Shown here: positions 56,502 through 64,000 of the stretch, piece by piece
How positions within the stretch are numbered: the first letter of the stretch is position 1
Layout of the letters: each line of letters begins with the position of its first letter
DNA from: Atkinsonella hypoxylon
Lineage: Eukaryota; Ascomycota; Sordariomycetes; Hypocreales; Clavicipitaceae
Length of the DNA: 64,000 nt
Direction of reading: 5' to 3'
Assembly: GCA_000729835.1 (NCBI GenBank)
Contig: JFHB01000126.1
Coordinates: forward strand, 23,441-87,440
The notes under the pieces: generated by a model
The model's input: only the letters and a program-made list of their open reading frames with translations
What the model was told of the DNA's origin: nothing
Databases searched by the model: none
Translations under genes and position numbers: made by a program

Positions 56502-57539
56502 CTAAACGTTCCGAACTGGAAGCGAGCCGCTTCGTTTCAGCACCAAGCCCCTGGTCAACATGTTCTTGCATGTTCCATCTCGGGCAAGCTCTCGGGCGTT
56601 TCGAAAAGTGCATTCGGCAATCTCTGTCAAAGCTTCGTGGGTGAAAAAGGCCTGGTGACCACAGACTAGTACGTTATGAAAAGTGGTAAGGCGCATCAAG
56701 ACATCGTCTTGTATGATTTCGCCGGAGTGATCATCGTAGAAGAGAGAGCCTTCGGCTTCGTATACGTCCAGTGCTAATCCGCCCAGATGTTGACTCTTAA
56801 GGGCCTTGATGACGGCCTTTGTATCGATAAGTCCGCCTCTGGACGTGTTGACGAGCATGGCGCCAGGCTTCATCTTGCTGATGGTCTCGTCGTTGATGAT
56901 GTGGCGCGTAGAGTCCATGAGCGGACAATGGAGACTGATAATGTCACATTCAGGCAGAAGCTCATCAAGACTCTTGTACTCGCCCACTTCTTCAAAGGCC
57001 GGCGCGGGAAAGGGATCAGACGCAATGACGTGGCAGCCGAAGCCCTTCATGATCCGGCCGGTAGCCACGCCAATCTTGCCCGTGCCCACGATCCCGACCG
57101 TCTTGCCGTGGAGAGTCCGTCCGAGGAGTCCGTCGAGAGCGAAGTTGCCCTCCCTCACGCGGTTGTAGGCCCGGTGGGTATTTCGATTCAGAGTCTGGAT
57201 CAGAGCCACTGCGAATTCGGCAACGGCCTCTGGCGAGTAGGAGGGTACGTTGGCGACAGCAATGCCGTGCTTCTCGGCCGTGTCAAGGTCCACGTTGTTG
57301 TAGCCGGCGCATCGCAGGAGAATGGCCCTCACGCCATGGCGTGCCAGTTTCTCGATGACGGCGCTCCCCAGACAGTCATTCACGAATGCGCAAACCGAGT
57401 CCGCGCCCTGGGCTAGGGACGCGGTATCGTGCGTCAATGAGACTTCGTGGAATACCACTTGTATGTCGTCGTTCTGGGTCTGCGCGGCTTCGAAGTACCT
57501 CTTGTCGTACGGTTTGGTACTAAATACGGCGAGCCTCAT
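56502..57539 (-). CDS. D-2-hydroxyacid dehydrogenase, D-lactate dehydrogenase type
   Basis: A 345-residue intronless frame, full length for the family. It should interconvert a 2-oxoacid and the D-2-hydroxyacid with NAD(H), most like D-lactate dehydrogenases (LdhA group). Visible signatures are LLRCAGYNNVDLD (about 74-86), VPSYSPEAVAEFAVALI, the Rossmann loop GIVGTGKIG (about 149-157), the catalytic Arg in NTSRGGLID (about 234), Glu in DVYEAEG (about 263) and His in CGHQAFFT (about 295). The D-LDH-specific 'AEG-FYDDHSG' segment supports lactate over glyoxylate as substrate. It has no targeting signal, so it is probably cytosolic. GC content and codon use are somewhat higher in G/C than the neighbours, and the group is widespread in bacteria, so horizontal origin is possible but not shown. 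Confidence 0.9.
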   Translation of the reverse strand: MRLAVFSTKPYDKRYFEAAQTQNDDIQVVFHEVSLTHDTASLAQGADSVCAFVNDCLGSAVIEKLARHGVRAILLRCAGYNNVDLDTAEKHGIAVANVPSYSPEAVAEFAVALIQTLNRNTHRAYNRVREGNFALDGLLGRTLHGKTVGIVGTGKIGVATGRIMKGFGCHVIASDPFPAPAFEEVGEYKSLDELLPECDIISLHCPLMDSTRHIINDETISKMKPGAMLVNTSRGGLIDTKAVIKALKSQHLGGLALDVYEAEGSLFYDDHSGEIIQDDVLMRLTTFHNVLVCGHQAFFTHEALTEIAECTFRNARELARDGTCKNMLTRGLVLKRSGSLPVRNV

Positions 57540-58131
57540 GGTGCTTTATGCAGCGTGTGCGGCGGCCGAAGTATCCGGAGTTGGATACAGAAAGAAAGGT
57601 TGGGCAAGGTTTTGAGCGAGAACTTATCGTTGGCTGTGAATTGTGATGCTGTTGAGGGAGGAAGAGGGGGTTCGGGGTTCTTGTCTTCCTTGTAAGACTG
57701 GCAGCTCCGAGAATGGATGGATGCTTGCAGCGCCAGACAACATGGGATAGAGAGTCCTGGGGCGGAGCACAAGGTCAAATAATAATCTGCCCAGAATGAT
57801 GGCCATCAGGGAATAAATTGATGGCACAAACCGTCTTTTCCGCCTTAATTGCCGCCGGGGTGGTGATATCCAAGTGCAACCAGATGCCCGTTTGATTTAT
57901 GCATGTTAACACCTGCCACACACTTGGCAGGCGCGTCATGAAGCAACTTGCCTTGTCCTCCTTCCTCACAGGCAAGGGCAGAGAGATGCCTTGTGGTTTC
58001 CACCCAATCTTTACCTGGGTCTTTTTCAAACTCTAAAATTCGGCAAAGGATTCCTAAAATCTTGGAGTGCTTTGCGGACACATTTCTTTCATGCTTTGCC
58101 ACGAGGTTCTCATAGCGGTTCTCATGTAAAC
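57540..58131. other. Bidirectional promoter region
   Basis: The dehydrogenase and the coiled-coil gene diverge from here. No other feature is identified. Confidence 0.5.
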
Positions 58132-58848
58132 ATGGCTCTTAGTGAATCCTTGCTCCAGGCCCCGCCAAGCCCTTCTCGTCTCACACGCTCGCATGTCGAT
58201 GAAGTTCTAGGTACGAGCACAGATGGCAAGATAGACAAGCTTCTTGTTGCTCTCGAGGTGATTCACCCCGTCTACCTGACTTTGGCGGTGCTGTTGTTCC
58301 CTGACATCTTACTAGCGCACCCTTGTCAAACAGCAAGATGCCATGAGAACACACTCATTCCAAATTGTTCGTCTACAGAATCAGATACAGGAACTGCAAA
58401 ACACAAAATCCCAGGATGAAGAGAAGATGGATGTCATTCTGGCAGAGTTGAGCCGGTCTCGCAAGGAAATCGCGTATCTCAAAGGTCGCCTGGCGTGCAT
58501 CACCGTGGAGTTCTACTTATCCCAGGCAAAACCTTCTGAGATGAACAACCAAGAAGGCTTTGTGGACGAGTTCACCGAGTCAAAGAAACAGCAGGCCTTG
58601 GTAGATGCTTTCCCAGAAGACGGCGATAAATCTCATTTGAAGAAAAATTCAAACCTTCCTCAGAGCGACATCATCGACGCAATCCAAGCGGCGGAACTGG
58701 TGGCTGATCAGCTATTGGTAGAGCAGAGACCCGGACTTATCAAAGCATTGGTATGTCAATATACTTGAGTCACCTGTCAACAATTAGCTGACATTTATCG
58801 AAGGAAGCCTTTTATAAGGCTCACCAGCCTACATTGACTCCGATGTAG
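58132..58848 (+). CDS. Small coiled-coil protein of unknown function
   Basis: Exons 58132-58257, 58334-58750 and 58804-58848 give 195 residues, joined in phase 0 with donors GTGATT and GTATGT. The start MALSESLLQAPPSPSRLTRS is followed by a helical region (HVDEVLGTSTDGKIDKLLVALEQDAM) and a coiled coil at about 50-95 (FQIVRLQNQIQELQNTK, MDVILAELSRSRKEIAYLKGRL). The end is a short acidic/polar helix and YKAHQPTLTPM. No domain is recognised. The size and coiled coil would suit a subunit of a larger assembly. The second intron is supported because it replaces an abrupt VCQYT ending, but this is only suggestive. Confidence 0.62.
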
Positions 58849-59143
58849 TCCTGTGCAAGACAGGTCGAGCAGATACGTTGGCCCAGCACCAGAAACACAA
58901 GCAGTGAAACAGACAGGGAAAGTAAAGCCCAAAGAGAAGCAGAATGCGTACGAAGGGCTCTTTTCCAGTCAGGACTGTATCAACGAAAAAGTGACCAGTG
59001 CTAAAGTGTGATAAGCTGTAGAGTTGGTGCCATGGGTCATTTTGGAGGAAGGTACCCGAATAAGGCTACATTTATTCAAGAAATGGCTTAGGTCTTGATT
59101 GCGGCCTACTCTAGTAATGATAGAATCTGCCGCAAGTGTCGAG
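58849..59143. other. Short convergent spacer
   Basis: Separates the coiled-coil gene from the monooxygenase gene on the other strand. Nothing is seen in it. Confidence 0.5.
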
Positions 59144-61505
59144 TCACCTAGCGTAAATGCCCTTGATAGTGTAATCTTTTTTCGGGCCGTTGACGGTGTA
59201 CTCTATACTCCAATTCTTCAAGTTCACCGCTTCAAATATGAAATTGTACTTAACATCGTAGTAGTCATCGATGCATAAATGTCCAGCTTTCGCACTCCAC
59301 CCACCCTTGCGGCTTTCGTCAGGCTGCACAAACTCAATTTCGTGGAATAGATAGTCTGCTCGCTTAGGATCGTCTGGCTTGACAAACCAAACACTTAGTG
59401 TCTCTGTTTGCTCATCGTACCTCCACACATATCGCCTTGTCGCTCTGATACCAAACCCTTGGTCGGTTTTAAACTCTCCGTCTTCGATGTACAAGTATTC
59501 TAGGCCATTTTCATCATTTCCAGCGTCAGAAAATTGGGATCCCTGCTTAGCGCACTGCATACCATCCGTTGTCTGTCCTCGCAGAAGAAACCGGGCAGTA
59601 CCGCTGAAATGGCCGCCGGGATGGGTAGGAAGACGACTCTGCAAATCTCGTTCGACCTTCCATGTGCCGAGCAGACTTCGAAAAACGGCGCGAGACACAA
59701 AGCGGGGGGTGGTAAGCCCATCAATGGTAACCTGGACGGTATCTTGGCGAAGGCTGTCCGCATCTTTCATGGCAGCTGTGTCGTCCAATGGATGGGGATA
59801 ACGCGATGGTGTGAGCATATCTAGGGGGCGCTTGTTGTGGGAAAGGAGGGAAACACCCGTGAGCGGAGGGTCAATTCTGGGTATCGAGAGTGCCTCTGAG
59901 AACTCTTGCATGAGGAAAGGGTAATCTCCCATTGGGAATTGTGATAATCTAGGATCGTCTCGCAGACTGAGTGTCCTCTGAATAGACGTGTCGGTTTGGA
60001 GTTTCTGCTGTAGAGCATCCGACGGGGCGCTGTCCGACCAGTATTGTGCTAGAAATCGAGCTTGCATCTGCATGACGCCCCAATATGGCGACCTGTAGAA
60101 GCCGACGAATCCTAGACCTGGGACATCAGGATGGTGTGTGCCGTGGAACGCTAGCGCAAGAGGCTGTTTTGGGTGCTTTGGTGAGTGGTTGAGCGTTTTC
60201 AAGATATCCTCTGGTAAGAAGCTGAGGCAGGGGGACGGGTCAAAGCCGGTAGCAAGGACTACGGCAACCACATCTTTGATCTCGCTCCCATCAGCGAGTT
60301 TCGCCGTGTTCCCATCTAGTGAGTCGTATTTGCCGGTTGAGAGAGAGACGACGCCGGATCGCACGAACTCGCAATACCAGTCGCTCACTGCTAAGTAAGG
60401 AGGGCTGGCCTTGATTTCGTCAGAGACGTGTAGCTGAGACGAGAAGACGGATTGATCTGTTCCCAGAGCAGTTTGAAAGATACCGTGCACGGTCTGCGCC
60501 ATCTTCTCGTCAATATGACCTTGTGTGTCGACCAAGGTCAAGGGCCTGTTGTTGCGATTATAAGAGGAGAAGTCGAGGGGCGTAAACGGCGCCGCCGCAG
60601 CTTGGGGCTGTTCGTTTCACGTACTTGTCAGTAATGTGCGTAGCTTGACTGCTCTTCACGTGAGGCTTTCCCACTCTCACCTCGGCGGTTGTGTATAGTG
60701 GAACTACCCAGATTGGACGCTGAATCAAATGGTGTATAGTGCATTGGTCAATATCGGCAATTGCGTGTGGTTGGGGGGAGTGCATTGCGGAGGATAAGTG
60801 CGTGGCTATGGTGCCGGCGATTTCCACGCCAGACATCTGGCCGCCCACTATGAGAATTTGGCCCTTGGCAGAGGATCTATTGGCGAGCAGCGACTTCAAG
60901 TCTCTATATCGGCTGCTGTGGATAACAGGAATTTCCCCTGAAGGAGATGGCGAGATGCTGTGTGGAATGGCGGGTCGTCCAAAGTATCCAGATGCGACGA
61001 CGACGTACTCGAATCGTCGACTCTCCTGCTTGCCTTCCGACTCAACGCGTACATCCCACATAGGGTTGCCTCCCCTTAGGAGCTCCGCATGAATGACTGT
61101 CGTCTTTAGGTGCAACTTGAAGTGTCGTTGCGAGCTCAGGTAGCGCTCCTTGTATGCGTCCAGATACCGGCCAACCTGCCATGCGCGCGGCAATTGCGGC
61201 GCACCAGTCTCCCAAGCATGATCACTGAAGTGCATCGTGTGCCTGCTCTGGTTAGCCACCATGAGAGGATGAACCTGGCGACCATTGTCCGATTCCGAAG
61301 CCGGCCACAGGCCCCCTATCCCATCCCTGCTGTCAAAGACGCTGACTTCGAACTCGCCGGGGAGAGCATTGTGAAGGAAGGTTTTGGCTGCTACCAAACC
61401 TGACGGGCCGGCTCCTGTGCGGGCAAAACGTGGTTAGAAAGCTGGGAGGAAGACTGGAAGATTCTGCGTATGGTACTGACCGATTATGCAGACTGACTTG
61501 GGCAT
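59144..61505 (-). CDS. Flavin-containing monooxygenase fused to a DUF6314-like domain
   Basis: Exons 61505-61481, 61414-60681 and 60607-59144 give 740 residues; donors are GTCAGT and GTGAGA, the second intron with an ACTGAC branch site. The first ~500 residues are an FMO/Baeyer-Villiger-like enzyme: FAD loop IIGAGPSG (7-14), FMO-type YFGRPAIPHSI (about 152-162), NADPH loop IVGGQMSG (about 197-204) and VVLATGFDPS. Residues about 561-740 are a second domain, LGTWKVERDL, FSGTARFLLR, YVWRYDEQTETLSVWFVKPDD, HLCIDDYYDVKYNF, ending YTIKGIYAR. This matches my memory of DUF6314, a small lipocalin-like domain also found alone in bacteria. The two joined activities suggest oxidation with binding of a small ligand. 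The next gene, also on the minus strand, encodes an acyltransferase, so the pair may act in one secondary pathway. The substrate is unknown. Confidence 0.87.
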
Positions 61506-62219
61506 GATGAACCGACTTTGGCGAAGGACGGTTTGATTCATACGTTGATGAGGCAGATTGGATTTTTTTTTTTATGTACGGAACATCGTTTCTGAGGCCT
61601 TGTATATTTTTCATCCCTTTGTTTTTTTTTTCTTTTTTTTTTTTTTTGCGGCCGCAAGGCTCTTCAATAGCAAGTCCGGACTCGACGCTCTCAGGGTGCA
61701 CAGTCCGCAAAGTGCTTACAATGAGAGCTGCAATGTTAGATGCGAGATTTACAAGATGACGTTGTCTGGTGTCTGATTGGAATTGATGGCATAACTACTA
61801 CCTACAGCCCCCATGCCGCTCATGGCGTGACTTACATAAGCCCAAAGTACAACCTCTGAGAAGGCACTTTGAAATAACGACGAAACGGCAAAAGGTTTAA
61901 CGTAAAATTTTACTGACTAATTGGCTAGGGATCACCTCCTTGCCGGCACATACAAATAACCACATGCGCGCGCACTCTTAGACGTGCATCAACAATACAT
62001 TTTTATCCTGTAATACAGCTGTGCACCACAACCGCGTTCTACGACTCTCCGAGATCTGTCGTACGTTCCCCATGAGGTCTCAAGCTAGGTTGGTGCTGGT
62101 ATTGATCCTTGATCCCCGGCCACTAGTTTCATGAGCCACTTTCCAAGTTCCGCTGCTGATACGGTAGTCAAAGGTATAGAGGAATATAGCGGCGCATACC
62201 TTGCTCTCGAAGTAAGCAG
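61506..62219. other. Intergenic region
   Basis: Promoter side of the monooxygenase gene and 3' side of the acyltransferase gene. Long T runs lie at about 61561-61575 and 61620-61650. No gene is supported. Confidence 0.55.
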
Positions 62220-63805
62220 TTAGTGTTGGAGGTGCTCTAGATGCTCTTCAATTCTTGCCCAGGCAGCTGGCAGCAGGGTTGCCGTCAGCCAGTAGTTGCC
62301 GCCGTGGTCTTTGCCTACTATGGCCGTCGTATTCCGGAAATACCAGTTCTCTCGCATCCCCTGCGCATGGTAGAAAACTACAGCGCCCGGCCGTGGGCTC
62401 TTTTCCTCACGCTCTTTATCGCTGGGGAGAGTCAGGGCGGCGCTGAAATCCATCACGTTGAAGTATTCGCCCCGGGTCCAATTTGTAAATGGCATCATCA
62501 TAGCGTTAGGTGAGCCACATAGTACTATCGAGTCGTTGCCTGGCTTGTACTCCTGTCGTTGCTTGCGGTACAACGTCAACAACTGGGCCTCGTCCAATTG
62601 CTCCGTGAGATGGCGACGATTTGTCAGCGCTATCGGGCCAAGAGGCCCCTTGGCAACCTCGGGAGAAAGCAAGGTAAAGCATGGCGATAGCAAGTTTTGG
62701 ATATAGACGCCCGGGGCGTTACGCAGAGCCGGGAGGCGAAAACGCGCGTTGGCGGCGTGGAGCACGGTGATGGGCCGTGGCCGTCGCAGAGACGAAGCTA
62801 CGAGGCGCACCATCCAAGCTGTAAGCACGTCGCCCTCGCTAACAAAGGAACTCTTCCCGGTCTCGTGTGCATCGTGCATAATCAGGTCACTTTGTGCTTC
62901 CAGCTGCAAAGCGGCTACTGCGCTCTTGGGCAAGTAGATGGTGCGCGTCTCCACGGCCCAATTCCACAACAAGTCCCAGGCAAACCGGAAGACGAATATG
63001 ATCATGGACCATCCCGTTAGCTGCTTCTGCTTTAATTTGAATTCCTCTTCCTTTGCCCCGGCCTCATCTATGATTGAGCAAACCACGTCCTCGCGCGCAC
63101 CGAGCATGGCCGGCACTTCCGACTCATGGCCAGCCAAGACCAGGGACCAGCCGTGCAGGAGGGCTCGCTGGCCCATGGCATCCATGAGTGTGTGTGGCCA
63201 TGACAGGCTCACGAGCGTCGCATTGTTGAATGACGTGACCAAGAGTGATAGCTGCGGTTTGTCCCCGCGTAGGAAGTCTTCTAGCGTTGCTGGCAAGTCC
63301 TCCCTGGTAGCAAAGGCTCGAAAGACTTGTGGTCCTGGCTGTATTGAAGGATCCTTGGTGGCTTTGGGGAGGGACTTGGCCAGTGGGTGTTGCTCAAGAT
63401 CCGAGACGATGGTTTGGTGTATGTAGGAGACGGCAGGCCGTTCTGGTGTGAACTCCCGCGGGACGTGAATCTCCAGTCCTCCATTCTTCTAGATATTCAT
63501 TCCCGTCTCGTGAGCTGCATTCAATGGCCACATAACGCGAAAGGGTTAGAATGTGTTGGTGAAATACGAACCTTTAGCCGTAGCCGACCGCCGAGCTTTC
63601 TCCAATCTCCAATTTCTACCAACCTAGAGAGTGAGTCATGCAGTTTATCGGCGTCCAGGACATCATTAAAGCGAAATGTCCATGCAACAACATTATCCCG
63701 AAGCGTCTTGGTATCATCCAGCATGTGCACAGGATAGATGTCGTCGCCGTCAGCTACCAATGATGCCTTTGCCGGAGACGCTCCGAGTCGACGCCAGAAA
63801 TTCAT
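62220..63805 (-). CDS. BAHD-like (HXXXD) acyltransferase
   Basis: Exons 63805-63572 and 63488-62220, 500 residues, intron GTTCGT to TCTAG in phase 0. The start is the ATG of MNFWRRLGASP. N-terminal VHMLDDTKTLRDNVVAWTFRFND and DSLSRLVEIGDWRKLGGRLRLK match the first strands of fungal transferase-family proteins (trichothecene 3-O-acetyltransferase and hydroxycinnamoyl-transferase relatives). The catalytic HXXXD is in SWPHTLMDAMG (His177, Asp181). The second BAHD motif (DFGWG) is not clear; NVMDFSAAL may stand in its place. The enzyme should move an acyl group from CoA to a hydroxyl or amine of a small molecule. It lies about 700 bp from the monooxygenase gene on the same strand, so a small tailoring cluster reaching beyond the window edge is possible. 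Confidence 0.85.
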
Positions 63806-64000
63806 TATCTCTGTTCCAATTTGCCGCTGAGTCTTTGTGTGTTTTAACTTGCTGTTGAGTCTTTGTGGTGGGTGGGAGTAACATGGGGATTTCTGGTGCC
63901 TTGTGAAAGTGCCTACAAGACCACCCCCTAGAGTGCCTACAAGACCACACCCTAGATGAATCTCGCACGCCACGTTTGATCATGTGATACACTATTCTAG
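63806..64000. other. Upstream region of the acyltransferase gene
   Basis: Promoter side, with two tandem 24-bp copies of a unit starting GTGCCTACAAGACCAC (63909 and 63933). The window ends here. Confidence 0.6.
63909..63956. repeat. Two tandem 24-bp repeats
   Basis: GTGCCTACAAGACCAC then CCCCTAGA, repeated with one substitution, about 100 bp upstream of the acyltransferase start codon. Confidence 0.85.

Noticed and set aside
56787..57416. 209-residue plus-strand frame opposite the D-lactate dehydrogenase gene
   Set aside because: It is the antisense of a high-GC conserved gene and has no features of its own.
60608..60680. Frameshift or stop inside the monooxygenase
   Set aside because: A 73-bp intron with GTGAGA, ACTGAC and AACAG signals joins the two halves in phase.

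Overview
The window looks like nuclear DNA of a filamentous ascomycete. Genes lie on both strands, have short introns (about 60-300 bp) with GTANGT/GTGAGT-type donors, and are separated by AT-rich spacers with microsatellites. Several products (Uba4, Pam17, Slx9, Gpd1, Gdb1, a Csc1-like channel) carry Sordariomycete/Hypocreales-like sequence. Genus cannot be fixed from the sequence. Gene models were built by eye from codon frames and splice sites.

Layout. 1-4.2 kb: long promoter region and a Gln/His-rich FAR1-type DNA-binding protein. 4.2-13.8 kb: a rearranged, repeat-rich island with two spliced genes of an unrecognised family (one keeping an HExxH motif, the other having lost it), broken copies of the HExxH gene, a 560-700 bp inverted duplication, ten CACGTG sites in two tandem 231-bp units, and a SINE-like element. 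14-20 kb: housekeeping block with PAM17, UBA4, SLX9 and a Ulp1-family protease. 20-25 kb: gene-poor, with a small secreted cysteine-rich protein and a decaying locus. 25-32 kb: a large coiled-coil protein, a membrane-tethered gamma-glutamylcyclotransferase-like protein and a frameshifted aminotransferase. 32-42 kb: a glutamine-amidotransferase relic, NAD-dependent glycerol-3-phosphate dehydrogenase and glycogen debranching enzyme. 43 kb: a single-pass Cys-rich membrane protein. 44-50 kb: gene desert. 50-64 kb: Csc1-like channel, an F-box protein whose frame is interrupted only by UAG codons, a D-2-hydroxyacid dehydrogenase, a small coiled-coil protein, a flavin monooxygenase fused to a DUF6314-like domain, and a BAHD-like acyltransferase.

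The most interesting signal is the F-box gene at 53430-55816. Its 774-codon frame is interrupted by exactly three in-frame UAG codons and no UAA or UGA, and all three appear to sit at Trp positions of the family. This fits either selective nonsense mutation or the stop-correcting A-to-I mRNA editing known from sexual development in Sordariomycetes. A second in-frame UAG in the 25-28 kb gene may have the same explanation, although a 60-bp intron explains it equally well. The second notable area is the 6-13 kb island, where gene copies, E-box arrays and inverted duplications are interleaved.
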